From positions 27,908-91,907 of the IMG/VR virus record IMGVR_UViG_3300047095_000292: DNA of 64,000 bases; one strand, 5' to 3'. The position numbers and the translations under genes were made by a program. This document shows positions 31,937 to 40,248 of the stretch, piece by piece (positions within the stretch are counted from its first letter, which is position 1; every line of letters begins with the position of its first letter). Source of the DNA: a virus. The notes beneath the pieces were generated by a model, which searched no databases, had not been told where the DNA came from, and saw only the letters and a program-made list of their open reading frames with translations.

Positions 31937-32211
31937 TTTATCACCTTAAGGTTTGCACTGCTAACAGGGCGTACTATTTCAGTACCTTCAATAAAGTAAC
32001 AAGTACCCTCATTAAGATTCAGGATAAGTGGCTTAGCTTTATTTACATTCTCTTGTACTGTCTTAGAGTTCAATAAGTAGCTAGTAGGACTGATCCTCAT
32101 AAAGTAACCTGGTCTACGATTTCGAGTAAAGATCTGTCTTACAGATAAATCAGATGCTAGAATTTCTGTCTTGCCTTTTGGTTCGTTCTTTTTGATTGTC
32201 AGTACGCTCAT
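31933..32211 (-). CDS. Small basic beta-type protein
   Basis: A 92-residue protein starting MSVLTIKKNEPKGKTEILAS. The start at 32211 is chosen because the longer frame overlaps the zinc-finger ORF completely. It still overlaps that ORF by 62 bases. Function unknown. Confidence 0.6.
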   Translation of the reverse strand: MSVLTIKKNEPKGKTEILASDLSVRQIFTRNRRPGYFMRISPTSYLLNSKTVQENVNKAKPLILNLNEGTCYFIEGTEIVRPVSSANLKVIK

Positions 32212-32323
32212 TTTGCTGTATCCCTTTGGTTGCTTGCTTACGTTTAACAGAGCACAGGCTATGATTAGCTGCGCTGCGATGCTTTCCACAGTACTCACAG
32301 AGTGTTGTTGTATTGAACTTCAT
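32150..32323 (-). CDS. Small zinc-finger-like protein
   Basis: A 57-residue ORF with a strong ribosome site (AAAGGAGGTAGCA). It carries LCEYCGKHRSAANHSLC, a CxxC...H...C zinc-finger-like unit, and then a very basic, Gln-rich tail. It overlaps the next gene in another frame; both starts look usable. Possibly a nucleic-acid-binding regulator. Confidence 0.55.
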   Translation of the reverse strand: MKFNTTTLCEYCGKHRSAANHSLCSVKRKQATKGIQQNERTDNQKERTKRQDRNSSI

Positions 32324-32381
32324 TGCTACCTCCTTTAAGTGACATCACTAGATTCACGACGTCTAATGATGTCAATTAAAG

Positions 32382-32412
32382 GCCCTACAACACTCTTTAG
32401 AATGTGTAGGGC
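32382..32412 (-). terminator. Hairpin terminator after the gene at 32649
   Basis: GCCCTACA and TGTAGGGC form a perfect 8-bp stem around 15 bases, followed on the minus strand by CTTTAATT. The U run is weak. It separates the 203-residue gene from the small-gene operon to its left. A second inverted repeat (TGACATCA/TGATGTCA, about 32340-32374) lies between it and the next start. The gap 32413-32648 otherwise holds two more hairpins and no gene. Confidence 0.55.
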
Positions 32413-32483
32413 AATTAATCCATAATCTTTTAAACTTATTCCCTTGCGGGTGTAAAGTCTAATAGTCATTATGATAACTATGT

Positions 32484-32500
32484 GCTAACGTTGCGTTAGC
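32484..32500. promoter_or_regulatory. 7-bp hairpin with three-base loop
   Basis: GCTAACG-TTG-CGTTAGC is a perfect 7-bp stem with a three-base loop (CAA on the minus strand). Its inner stem AACG...CGTT resembles published N4 virion polymerase promoter hairpins as I remember them. A terminator-like hairpin lies 80 bases downstream, which argues against a simple promoter for the left-hand genes. Uncertain. Confidence 0.3.
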
Positions 32501-32648
32501 GAAAGGTGAGTGTTTTCTATAAAGCTTCAGAAGGGAGGAGACTTCAGCAATATATGGATTACACACAACCAATAAGGAAAGCCTATATCATGCTTGTTTA
32601 TCAAAGATAGCTTAAGCATGACACAGGACTTATATCCTTAGTGGTTTC

Positions 32649-33260
32649 TTAAGCAGCCTTCTTAGCAGCAGCTTTCGCATCGGCCTTAGCTTTTGCACGC
32701 TTAGCTTGGTAAGCCTCAAATACAGCACCGCCAGCCTTCTTAGCAGCTTGATACTCTTCCAGACCACCACCGGCAGGAGCTTGACGCTTCTCAACGCCAG
32801 CCTCGTAAGCCTCTTCAATCTTTTCACGATTGGCAATGATCCACTTAGCTGCATTAGCATCAGCCAGAGCAGTTAGTGCAGCCATCGTAGCAGCAGCCTT
32901 TTCTTCATCCTTCATACGCTTGACAGAAGGCCAACGGAAGGAATCAAGAACTGCAGCAGCATTGTCTTGAATGAAACGCAGCTTGTTATCAGTGATAGTA
33001 GCAAGATGTGCAAGTGCCTTCTCTAGCTTGTTCTTTTCAGCCTTAGTTACACGAGCAACAGTACCAACTTCGAAACTCTTCATGATCTCATCTTCGTTCT
33101 CATACAGGAACGTAGCAAGATTAGCATCACCACCAGCAACCTTCTTCAGAGCGGCCTCGACCATTGGCTTACGCAGATAGTCACGAGCTTCCGTAACAGT
33201 GCTGAACCATTTGCCATCAGGAGTCATAACGCCTTTTTGAAGTTGAAGATTGTTTGACAT
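32649..33260 (-). CDS. Ala/Lys-rich protein, probably highly expressed
   Basis: A 203-residue helical protein. The N-terminal 165 residues look like a folded domain (TVTEARDYLRKPMVEAALKK, FRWPSVKRMKDEEKAAATMA). The C-terminus is a basic Ala/Lys tail (KRAKAKADAKAAAKKAA), as in histone-like proteins. It has its own leader with a hairpin (GGTACAC/GTGTACC, about 33293-33312), a candidate promoter and a downstream terminator, so it is likely made in quantity. DNA binding is inferred. Confidence 0.65.
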   Translation of the reverse strand: MSNNLQLQKGVMTPDGKWFSTVTEARDYLRKPMVEAALKKVAGGDANLATFLYENEDEIMKSFEVGTVARVTKAEKNKLEKALAHLATITDNKLRFIQDNAAAVLDSFRWPSVKRMKDEEKAAATMAALTALADANAAKWIIANREKIEEAYEAGVEKRQAPAGGGLEEYQAAKKAGGAVFEAYQAKRAKAKADAKAAAKKAA

Positions 33261-33410
33261 AGCTTTTATTTCCTTTTAATATAATTAAATACGGTACACG
33301 ATGTTGTGTACCATATAAGATACCCCGTATTGCACAATTGCAGTACTAGGGTTAAAACGCCAACCGTCCTCCAGTTGGATTACAAACGGCCTTTTCAGAC
33401 CAATTTTTAT

Positions 33411-33430
33411 ATCATTAATTTTGCTAGGTG
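33411..33430 (-). promoter_or_regulatory. Candidate phage promoter, copy 3
   Basis: ATCATTAATTTTGCTAGGTG shares ATCATTAATTT-x-GC with the copies at 24249 and 58900. It lies 150 bases upstream of the 203-residue gene and just after the HNH gene end. A GGTATCTTATATG element, also present before the gene at 29713, is in the same leader (33312-33324). Confidence 0.35.
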
Positions 33431-33434
33431 TATT

Positions 33435-33938
33435 TTAATTACAACGCAGAAACTCACCCTGCACCTTTTCAGCAGCGGATACCCAGGCTTTATATGCCTC
33501 AACCTCATCAGTAAATACTCCTAAATATTTAGTAGTACCTCCTATCGAAATAGATGCCTGCCATTTCTTAATATCCTTTCTCCAATATATTCCTTTCAGC
33601 TTGCTAGAACAGTCTTTAAACTTTCCGCGATTTCGCAAGTTCTCAGAGCGTGTAGCCAACCTCAGATTTTCTATTCGGTTGTCGGATAAGTCATTATTTA
33701 TATGATCTATATCACCTTCATACTGCCCATTATGATATAGCCAGATAAATCTATGTAGGGCTGCTTTAACACCTTTAAAGTTCATTGCTTTATATCCGTT
33801 GCCCATGACATACGTACCGCCACAGACTTCGCCTATCTTGCAAGTTGCCTTATCTTTTATCCAAAAAAGAACACCGTTATCATATCTGGTGTATTCTCTT
33901 AACTCTTCCTTGGTGATATCTTTAAATTTTTTCTTCAA
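33435..33938 (-). CDS. HNH endonuclease with AP2 domain
   Basis: A 167-residue enzyme using a TTG start at 33938, placed five bases after AAAGGAG; the ATG frame further upstream crosses a GC-rich spacer with unlikely protein sequence. The core is AALHRFIWLYHNGQYEG, DIDHINNDLSDN, NLRLATRSENLRN, then SKLKGIYWRKDIKKWQASIS (AP2). Free-standing, no intron signatures nearby. Confidence 0.85.
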   Translation of the reverse strand: MKKKFKDITKEELREYTRYDNGVLFWIKDKATCKIGEVCGGTYVMGNGYKAMNFKGVKAALHRFIWLYHNGQYEGDIDHINNDLSDNRIENLRLATRSENLRNRGKFKDCSSKLKGIYWRKDIKKWQASISIGGTTKYLGVFTDEVEAYKAWVSAAEKVQGEFLRCN

Positions 33939-34095
33939 AGTATCTCCTTTAATTGTGCGCCACGGTTCCAGCTTTTGCGTTTCTGGGCTTCCACTTTTGT
34001 AGGACACTTGCCCCTGCCTGACCGCCAGTTGCCTCACCTTGCCCCAACCTGCTACCCTGCCGGTGCACGCCTGTCGCACCCGCCAGACCTCCGGA
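33939..34095. other. GC-rich spacer beside an HNH gene
   Basis: About 150 bases, clearly richer in G and C than the surroundings, with a pyrimidine-rich plus strand (CCTGCCTGACCGCCAGTTGC). It separates the gene at 34096 from the HNH gene. A similar GC-rich spacer flanks the HNH gene at 50475. Perhaps it is part of the mobile unit. No gene is visible. Confidence 0.5.
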
Positions 34096-34494
34096 CTAAC
34101 CAAATACGATATTCATTTGATTATCTTTTGCAGCCTTAAGCATCATTATCAATGTATCAAGCCTTCGTAAAACATATTGCGAATCCCTACCACAATCAAT
34201 AAAGTTTCCAACACGAGTTGTTGCCTTTTCGAAATGATCCTTCTCTCGTGTATTGCGTATTTTAGTTACTTTACGCAGAACCTTACTGATCTTATCCTGC
34301 TCCCACTTACCATATAGCTCATTTGCTTCCTTATACTGCCCTAGAAGGATGAGTAAATCTGCTGCATTTACATTTGAAAGATTCATTTCATAGAATCCCT
34401 CGCATGGTCTTGTATCCCACCACTCAGGCTCATTATTTGGATCAGGTTGATAACGTTCCGTTGGTGCACCTTCAATGTGAAACGTTATGCTCAT
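34096..34494 (-). CDS. Hypothetical protein
   Basis: A 132-residue soluble protein (MSITFHIEGAPTERYQPDPN) with a helical C-terminal half. It is ATGA-coupled to the HAD gene upstream. No family recognised. Confidence 0.6.
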   Translation of the reverse strand: MSITFHIEGAPTERYQPDPNNEPEWWDTRPCEGFYEMNLSNVNAADLLILLGQYKEANELYGKWEQDKISKVLRKVTKIRNTREKDHFEKATTRVGNFIDCGRDSQYVLRRLDTLIMMLKAAKDNQMNIVFG

Positions 34495-34838
34495 CGTACC
34501 TCCGTTGCGTTACGGGAATCTAGCTGACCCTCTGGTAGTACATTATGTGCACCCCAAATAGTTTCAGCATCCATAAATACAGACTGTGGATGGTCATCGA
34601 TCCAGATGCTAGGGTGAATACCTAAATTAGCCATGAAAGGCTTCTTAGCCATGCGACCTGTAAAGAACACATTTTCTTCACCAATGAAACTGAGAAACTT
34701 AGGATCAATTCCTTCTGATTGGTAACGCATTGTAACTGCTACAATACGATGATCCCGCATCTCAGCTGTAAAGATGAAGCGTTCCCATAGAGCCGGATCT
34801 TCTGTAAATGTACCATCATAATCAAGTGCTATGATCAT
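34491..34838 (-). CDS. HAD-like hydrolase
   Basis: A 115-residue protein starting MIIALDYDGTFTEDP, the HAD nucleophile motif DxDGT. Later it has KKPFMANLGIHPSIWIDDHP, with the conserved Lys and the Asp pair (IDDH). This minimal HAD fold is common in phages and probably hydrolyses a phosphate ester. The substrate is unknown; polynucleotide or nucleotide 3'-phosphates are options. Confidence 0.8.
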   Translation of the reverse strand: MIIALDYDGTFTEDPALWERFIFTAEMRDHRIVAVTMRYQSEGIDPKFLSFIGEENVFFTGRMAKKPFMANLGIHPSIWIDDHPQSVFMDAETIWGAHNVLPEGQLDSRNATEVR

Positions 34839-35419
34839 GCAGCTTCTCCAAATGATAAAATTGTTGCATGCATTGTAGGTACTCTTTCTTGCCTTTGTTT
34901 AGCCCGAATAGAGGCCTGTGCGGGTGATTGCAAGCGTATAATCTGTTCAAGCAATGTTGCTACCTCTTGCGGTTCAACGATTAATTCCTTTGCTGGAGGC
35001 TTTTCAAGGGCAGTGAATAGTGGCAATTCAGATAGCCTCATTTCATGCATACTAAATTCCATCATAGTCGGTCTAGTGTCTGCCCACGCATTGAAGGTGG
35101 GCATTAACCCTGGATCGCTAACTCTGAACATGATATCACTAGCTGCTTGTATTACAGTGAAGTCAGGACCATTCCAACGTTGCTCGTACTTGTCTCGAAA
35201 GTCATTGAAACGATCTCGTTCCATGTACCTATAGTACTCTTTACTAATAGCAAGCATCTTCAGATTTGATGCGGGATGATACAGGAGCAGACGCTTCTCT
35301 TCCCTGTAAATATCATCTTCCAAGGATATTTTCCAACCACTGCGCCCTAAGGCAACAGTGGTGGTCTCCCATCCTGCAAAGTAGACAGGGCAGGGCGGAT
35401 TAACCTGTAGGAGCGCCAT
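34835..35419 (-). CDS. Hypothetical protein
   Basis: A 194-residue protein of mixed fold (MALLQVNPPCPVYFAGWETT) coupled to the HAD gene by ATGA. I did not recognise a family. It follows directly an inserted HNH gene. Confidence 0.6.
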   Translation of the reverse strand: MALLQVNPPCPVYFAGWETTTVALGRSGWKISLEDDIYREEKRLLLYHPASNLKMLAISKEYYRYMERDRFNDFRDKYEQRWNGPDFTVIQAASDIMFRVSDPGLMPTFNAWADTRPTMMEFSMHEMRLSELPLFTALEKPPAKELIVEPQEVATLLEQIIRLQSPAQASIRAKQRQERVPTMHATILSFGEAA

Positions 35420-35953
35420 TTATTGCGGCCATTCTATATGTTGCCATGTCCGTCCTTTCTGTATTTGGTAAATAGCACCCCGATGTACTCCAAACTCTCT
35501 TGCAATATCGGGAATATGCTCTCCGGCCGCAATTAGACCTTTTATGATCCTTACGCTTGCATCAGTTAGTTTCGCTGTTGCGTTTTGCTCACCGACTCCA
35601 TGTAGACCGCTTTCAATAGCATGTGTCCTGTTCTCCTCGCCTGTCATCCAGACTAATGAGCAAGCCCGATTATCAGACTTGTCTATTCGTCCTTCAGAGT
35701 CAACACCAATATGACCTACCTCAGGTTTGTTACCAGGGTTAGGAATAAATGCAATCGCTACTAATCTGTTCACACGGTGCGTTGCATGATTCTCGCCTAA
35801 GCCAATACCTACATTTAAGTAGCCTTCATTATTTGCGATTAGCTTAAGTATGCGACTCTTTTTAAACTTTGTATCAGGACTCTTGACTCTACCGAGGGTT
35901 GAGACGAAATAACCGTCTATTATATGGCGCCACTCTTCTGTTAGCTCTGCCAT
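35420..35953 (-). CDS. HNH endonuclease, NUMOD4 type
   Basis: A 177-residue free-standing enzyme. The start at 35953 opens the NUMOD4 segment (EEWRHIIDGYFVSTLGRVKS). The core is ATHRVNRLVAIAFIPNP, EVGHIGVDSEGR, SLVWMTGEENRTH; the usual central Asn-His motif is altered (GH in place of NH), so activity may be reduced. A C-terminal helix-turn-helix (IPDIAREFGVHRGAIYQI) ends in RTWQHIEWPQ. Confidence 0.85.
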   Translation of the reverse strand: MAELTEEWRHIIDGYFVSTLGRVKSPDTKFKKSRILKLIANNEGYLNVGIGLGENHATHRVNRLVAIAFIPNPGNKPEVGHIGVDSEGRIDKSDNRACSLVWMTGEENRTHAIESGLHGVGEQNATAKLTDASVRIIKGLIAAGEHIPDIAREFGVHRGAIYQIQKGRTWQHIEWPQ

Positions 35954-35957
35954 AATA

Positions 35958-36146
35958 TTAACCTGCGAATGAACCGTCGGAGATACTCTGCTGTAGGTCC
36001 TCGATTTCACGCTCAATGTTACGTACGATACTCTTCGCAGCATCAAGTTCGCGAAGTTTCTTTACAAGTGCAGTTGTAGCCTTCTTTGCCTTTTCTTCAG
36101 CGATTTCTTTATTAGCAGTTTCAATTACAGCTTTGATATCAAACAT
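35958..36146 (-). CDS. Short coiled-coil protein
   Basis: A 62-residue, Lys/Glu/Ala-rich coiled coil (MFDIKAVIETANKEIAEEKA). It shares a base with the stop of the gene upstream. Function unknown. Confidence 0.6.
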   Translation of the reverse strand: MFDIKAVIETANKEIAEEKAKKATTALVKKLRELDAAKSIVRNIEREIEDLQQSISDGSFAG

Positions 36147-36340
36147 TATTTACGCCTTTCGATTTTGATTGTGAATGGAAACAGCTTGTGCCACCACTTT
36201 GCATTGTGTTGTCTTGCAATCAGCTTCTCTTTCAGCTCTTGCACTTTCAGTAGATGTAACTCTTTATGATACTCGTGTACAGCCTGATCGATTATATCCT
36301 GCGTGTACTCTGAGACATCCTCATACTTTGGCAAGTTCAT
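36146..36340 (-). CDS. Small basic helical protein
   Basis: A 64-residue protein; start at 36340 (MNLPKYEDVSEYTQDIIDQA) overlaps the phosphoesterase gene by 20 bases. The C-terminus is basic (HKLFPFTIKIERRK). No family recognised. Confidence 0.55.
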   Translation of the reverse strand: MNLPKYEDVSEYTQDIIDQAVHEYHKELHLLKVQELKEKLIARQHNAKWWHKLFPFTIKIERRK

Positions 36341-37178
36341 GGTCACGCGGTACCTTGAAGCCTGAAGCATTGAAATGGCCACCACCACCGTAAATAGCAG
36401 CGATAATGCTTACATCCATTGACTGAGAGTTGTTCTTATTAGACCTTAAGGAGAAACATCTATTATCCCTGTTATCATAATAGGTCGCAGCAAATGGAGC
36501 ATCTTCAGACATGATCATACCTGCATCTGAAGCCATTGTATACGGCACATTTACAACAGGAACCATTTTATAGTCCCCAATGTCAATAAAACGCTTAGCA
36601 GTTCTGATTAGCTCATTTACATCCTTCAGATGTTTCTTCTCAAGGATACTGCCAAGCTTAATATAAGTATCAATATCACGCTTAGACGCTTTCATGAACT
36701 TATCCCACACCTTAAAGTCATACTCGTGCGAGAACAGAAACATTGACACTTCTTTACTACCAGGTAACTCGAACTTCCAGAGATCCCTGTCCTGGATATA
36801 CGCAATCATACGCGGCATTACTTCCTTTTTGCTCCGCATAGTCTGCATAAATTCCCAGGCTAACACTGCACCCGACCTCTCATTAGAGCTGAACTGCATA
36901 TTAAGCCCCTTTTCTTGAAGCGGCCAAAGATCTTCTAGTGCACTCTTATGATGATCAATTAAGGTTACGGACTTTGCGAATTTTAGCATTTCCAGGACTT
37001 GATCATACTTATAACTAAAGTCAACTAAATATACGTCGCGGTCTACGATATCTGGCACAGGCGCCTGATATGTACCTGCGAAATATTTTGCGCCGTCCCC
37101 AAAGTGCCTCCAAAATGACCAACATGCACCATAGCCATCTGCACAGTCTTTATGATAAATTACAATAGGCCGCTTCAT
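36321..37178 (-). CDS. DHH-family phosphoesterase
   Basis: A 285-residue protein starting at 37178 by ATGA overlap. Motifs are IVIYHKDCADGYGACW (DxDG-type site), LVDFSY, TLIDHHKS (the DHH motif) and the C-terminal DHHA1 element YGGGGHFNASGF. Related enzymes are nanoRNases or cyclic-dinucleotide phosphodiesterases. In a phage it could recycle short oligonucleotides, or remove cyclic nucleotide signals used by host defences. The substrate is inferred only. Confidence 0.85.
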   Translation of the reverse strand: MKRPIVIYHKDCADGYGACWSFWRHFGDGAKYFAGTYQAPVPDIVDRDVYLVDFSYKYDQVLEMLKFAKSVTLIDHHKSALEDLWPLQEKGLNMQFSSNERSGAVLAWEFMQTMRSKKEVMPRMIAYIQDRDLWKFELPGSKEVSMFLFSHEYDFKVWDKFMKASKRDIDTYIKLGSILEKKHLKDVNELIRTAKRFIDIGDYKMVPVVNVPYTMASDAGMIMSEDAPFAATYYDNRDNRCFSLRSNKNNSQSMDVSIIAAIYGGGGHFNASGFKVPRDHELAKV

Positions 37179-37705
37179 TCCACATGTCTCCAAGTCTTTC
37201 TATGATGTATTTGAGATATCGTACTACTATCTACACCGTACATTTTACCAACACTGCACATAGAACTGCCGTCCCTTATCAGTTTTCTTATCGTCACGAT
37301 ATCGCTCTCTTTTAACTTTGAATTAGTGTTCTTGCTACCTAGAAGTAATGCTAAACTGCCATGCAGCATATTTTCCTCATGTGTCATCCATTCAAGGTTC
37401 GTACTATTATTGTTCAGTTTATCAAGATCCTTATGATTAACCTCGGGCTTACCATCCGCATTTTCTACGAAGGCTCTGGCAACTAGAATATGGACAGCTA
37501 TCGTTATGTACGTGCCATTTTTGTATAGCTTTATTATTCTATAACCATTGCTGTTGATAGCTTGATTTAGCACGCGGCCTTTTAGTACGCATTCAGAGTC
37601 GTTTAGTCTAACTCCGGCCCTATCAATACTTCGTATATTACCAAGATTTGAAACTTCATAAAACTCATGACAACTACGCCACTCTTCTATTTCAGGTGAC
37701 TCCAT
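37175..37705 (-). CDS. HNH endonuclease, NUMOD4 type
   Basis: A 176-residue free-standing enzyme: EEWRSCHEFYEVSNLGNIRS (NUMOD4), IAVHILVARAFVENAD, EVNHKDLDKLNN, NLEWMTHEENMLHGS (HNH), then a C-terminal helix-turn-helix (SMCSVGKMYGVDSSTISQIH). Its stop overlaps the phosphoesterase start in ATGA, so insertion created translational coupling. Confidence 0.9.
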   Translation of the reverse strand: MESPEIEEWRSCHEFYEVSNLGNIRSIDRAGVRLNDSECVLKGRVLNQAINSNGYRIIKLYKNGTYITIAVHILVARAFVENADGKPEVNHKDLDKLNNNSTNLEWMTHEENMLHGSLALLLGSKNTNSKLKESDIVTIRKLIRDGSSMCSVGKMYGVDSSTISQIHHRKTWRHVE

Positions 37706-37720
37706 CTTATATCTCCTATC

Positions 37721-38035
37721 TTAAAACCCCGCTAGTTGACCACGATCGGATTGTGGCTCTTCCTTGAATCTAGCATTCCAAGCAATCATCTTTTCTTTGC
37801 TACCCCAACATGCGCATGGAGCATTATTATACAGATACGCAATGTATACAGGAAGGACCCACATATTGTTACTGTCTGCACGACTGCATGCCTCCTTCAG
37901 ATCATTACTAATTACTGCACGTAGAAAGTCTCCAGGTAAGATACCGTAATCAATATAGCGTATAAGACCATCATGCATATAATCAGGTATTGTCTGTCCT
38001 TGAAATAAAAATTCTGCAATCTTATGCTTTTCCAC
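37721..38035 (-). CDS. Conserved-type small phage protein
   Basis: A 104-residue protein. A GTG start at 38035, six bases after GGAGGG, fits better than the longer ATG frame. The body (PDYMHDGLIRYIDYGILPGD, FLRAVISNDLKEACSRAD, YIAYLYNNAPCACWGS) matches a widespread phage protein of unknown function. It overlaps the previous gene by 14 bases. Confidence 0.7.
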   Translation of the reverse strand: MEKHKIAEFLFQGQTIPDYMHDGLIRYIDYGILPGDFLRAVISNDLKEACSRADSNNMWVLPVYIAYLYNNAPCACWGSKEKMIAWNARFKEEPQSDRGQLAGF

Positions 38036-38279
38036 GTGGATCCCTCCAGTAAGATTCAGGGAAAGGTGTATCACAGAGCATGTTAATTAGAACCTCTCCT
38101 TTAGGTGTGACATTATAAGAAGATCCATAATTCGTACGATTAGCCTCACTACGTGTCTCTAGAATTCCCTCAGCTCTGAATCGAGCTATCGTCTCCCTAA
38201 CAGTCGGTGCAGTGATTCTATCATGCTCTTCAGGAGATACATAGTAGTGCAGCAGTACATCAATGTCATTCGGTGTCAA
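38022..38279 (-). CDS. Winged-helix-like small protein
   Basis: An 85-residue protein. The TTG start at 38279 is supported by AGGAGGT upstream and a TTGA overlap with the previous stop. The sequence TVRETIARFRAEGILETRSE then YNVTPKGEVLINMLC has the helix and wing pattern of a DNA-binding winged helix. Possibly a transcription regulator. Confidence 0.65.
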   Translation of the reverse strand: MTPNDIDVLLHYYVSPEEHDRITAPTVRETIARFRAEGILETRSEANRTNYGSSYNVTPKGEVLINMLCDTPFPESYWRDPRGKA

Positions 38280-38473
38280 AATGTACCTCCTAAGTATGCC
38301 AGTAGAGCAGCGGCAAGTATCTGCGGATTGGTGTTTTTCCAGACTCTTCCATCGGGCGCTATCAGAAACCAATATCCCTCTGCGGTGTCTTTTTCAATAA
38401 CCTTTAGAAAATCTTTTACATCAACTGGCACTGTTTCCTTCGGAATTGTGCTCGTCTGAAAATCATTTCTCAT
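38276..38473 (-). CDS. Small hypothetical protein
   Basis: A 65-residue protein (MRNDFQTSTIPKETVPVDVK) with a middle strand YWFLIAPDGRVWKNTN and a C-terminal helix. It overlaps both neighbours by a few bases. Unknown. Confidence 0.6.
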   Translation of the reverse strand: MRNDFQTSTIPKETVPVDVKDFLKVIEKDTAEGYWFLIAPDGRVWKNTNPQILAAALLAYLGGTF

Positions 38474-38753
38474 AATGTAACCTTATATAGCAACCGGAAG
38501 AATCTACTCTTCTCTCAAAGGCCTTATACTCCATCCTTTCAATAATATGACATATCATATTAAACAGGTGGCGATTAGCCATATCTGTATCATGATGATC
38601 AACTACCTTGATCCATTTTCCAGGCCTACGGTATATAGATGCGAGTGTATCAAATGCAATCGCAGTAGATCTACCTGTACATCTTGTTGGGTCTTCGATA
38701 AAAAATCTATTGAACCCCTCTGGCGCTATCGCTTGTATCGGATGTTGTCTCAT
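38463..38753 (-). CDS. Small hypothetical protein
   Basis: A 96-residue protein with several His and Cys (VVDHHDTDMANRHLFNMICH). The start at 38753 overlaps the upstream gene by 47 bases, so a later start is possible. No family recognised. Confidence 0.55.
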   Translation of the reverse strand: MRQHPIQAIAPEGFNRFFIEDPTRCTGRSTAIAFDTLASIYRRPGKWIKVVDHHDTDMANRHLFNMICHIIERMEYKAFERRVDSSGCYIRLHYEK

Positions 38754-38997
38754 AATTGGCCTTCATTTTAGCAAGCACTTCCTCTGCAATATTATGCCAA
38801 GCAACTGGACTAATTACTGCATTTCCATGCTCATTTGGTTTTGGTGTAGATGCTACTTGTTCTGCATAGTATCGAATTGCTTCAATTACAAAGGATTGCA
38901 CTAGTGCACCATGCGAAGACTGTGTCATTAGATACGAAACAAACTCAAGATTAGTCGGACGCTTAGGTTTGCTGTGTCGACTTAGAATTAAACTCAT
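38707..38997 (-). CDS. Small hypothetical phage protein
   Basis: A 96-residue protein. The start at 38997 (MSLILSRHSKPKRPTNLEFV) follows AAGGAAATATTTA; the longer frame runs into the gene upstream. The middle is helical (LVQSFVIEAIRYYAEQV) and the end acidic. It resembles small phage proteins of unknown role. Confidence 0.6.
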   Translation of the reverse strand: MSLILSRHSKPKRPTNLEFVSYLMTQSSHGALVQSFVIEAIRYYAEQVASTPKPNEHGNAVISPVAWHNIAEEVLAKMKANYETTSDTSDSARGVQ

Positions 38998-39247
38998 TAA
39001 ATATTTCCTTAAAGTGATGACAGATATTATATGTCTTAATTTGCTTATTTTTAGGAATACAATGAAGCATCCCATGTCGAAGTGTTTTCTTATGAGCACA
39101 CTTACCGCAACAGCCACCTGCATTTCTATTATCAACTAGCTTAAGATAGTTACGTCCTTGTTCATCCTGCTCATGCATTCGCGTATTTGTTGCCTGTACG
39201 GACGTCATCCCTTGCAAAAAGTTTCTGTATACTTTATTAAGATCCAT
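38963..39247 (-). CDS. Small Cys/His-rich protein
   Basis: A 94-residue protein with GGCCGKCAHKKTLRHGMLHC and NICHHF, a probable zinc-binding cluster. It overlaps the next gene by 35 bases in another frame. Function unknown. Confidence 0.6.
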   Translation of the reverse strand: MDLNKVYRNFLQGMTSVQATNTRMHEQDEQGRNYLKLVDNRNAGGCCGKCAHKKTLRHGMLHCIPKNKQIKTYNICHHFKEIFNEFNSKSTQQT

Positions 39248-39398
39248 AGGTTACCTCATCAAGGTATTTCTCTTCAATTCGAATTGTTATACCCTGATCT
39301 TCAAGGACCGCCTTTTGTCTACAGGCAAGGTGATAACTGCTAAATACACCAACAAATATTTTTTGATAGTAGTCAGTAACAAGATATACCTTAGGCAT
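39237..39398 (-). CDS. Small hypothetical protein
   Basis: A 53-residue protein, start at 39398 (MPKVYLVTDYYQKIFVGVFS). Strand-strand-helix-strand pattern. The longer frame overlaps the nucleotidyltransferase gene and is rejected. Unknown. Confidence 0.55.
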   Translation of the reverse strand: MPKVYLVTDYYQKIFVGVFSSYHLACRQKAVLEDQGITIRIEEKYLDEVTYGS

Positions 39399-39408
39399 AT
39401 CTATTGCC

Positions 39409-40248
39409 TTACGCAGTAGCGCTGAAATCCCCGGATTCAAAGTCGTCTGCATTGTGTTCTACTCCATCGAATTTTTGGAAGGCATCAACAAGAAACTGTC
39501 CATAGTCTACAGGTAATTCATCCATTCCTTTCTCGGAATAACTGTCCAGCAATCCTTGCAAATAACAGGTATCTACACCTGATAGTTGCTCTTTCAACTC
39601 ACGGTAATTCTTTATTTCCAACCTTACGATACTCAATGCAATATGCATCAACGTACTACCTGGCACTTTGTAACCACGCTCTTGATATTTCTTAGTACGA
39701 TACAGGGCACAGATAGGATAATGAGATGCACCTTGGTATACTAGCTTCTTAGCAGAGAGATCTTGAAAGAAACGATCACCGAATACAAATTCGCCTGTCT
39801 CGAAATCAAAGGCTCCTGTGGTGATAGTAAAGTCGAAGTTCTTGAAGATCTCTTGTGGTGTACCTGAGAAGCGAGTAATAAGCTGTGCAGTCCAGACCTT
39901 CCTTGATTTTGTAGATTTACGCTTATATGTCAGTGCATTGTTCGATACAAATACATTCTCAGGAAACCACTTCATTAAAAAGGCTTTACATTCTGTAAGC
40001 TTTCTAATATCCTTCATGTAGAAGTCAAGGTCATTGACTATTGTACCTGAGAAAATACTATTAACTGCACCACCACATACCATAAGCTTAAGATCATGCA
40101 TTTCCTGTAGGATATCACCTAAATTGGCAGGACGCGTTCCTTTGATCCAATCTACGAACTTCTCAAAGTTGTTTGCAGGGTCAGGATTAGGATTAAAGTA
40201 AGTCCTAATTGTTTCCATTAGACGATACTGTTCAATCTCATTATTCAT
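39409..40248 (-). CDS. Nucleotidyltransferase (polymerase beta-like fold)
   Basis: A 279-residue protein with the signature MVCGGAVNSIFSG (GG...S) followed by NDLDFYM, a DxD metal site, and a third Asp in NFDFTITTGAF. This matches a phage family of polymerase-beta-type nucleotidyltransferases. They may add nucleotides to RNA, protein or small molecules; the target is not known. The C-terminal 100 residues are helical and acidic. Confidence 0.8.
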   Translation of the reverse strand: MNNEIEQYRLMETIRTYFNPNPDPANNFEKFVDWIKGTRPANLGDILQEMHDLKLMVCGGAVNSIFSGTIVNDLDFYMKDIRKLTECKAFLMKWFPENVFVSNNALTYKRKSTKSRKVWTAQLITRFSGTPQEIFKNFDFTITTGAFDFETGEFVFGDRFFQDLSAKKLVYQGASHYPICALYRTKKYQERGYKVPGSTLMHIALSIVRLEIKNYRELKEQLSGVDTCYLQGLLDSYSEKGMDELPVDYGQFLVDAFQKFDGVEHNADDFESGDFSATA

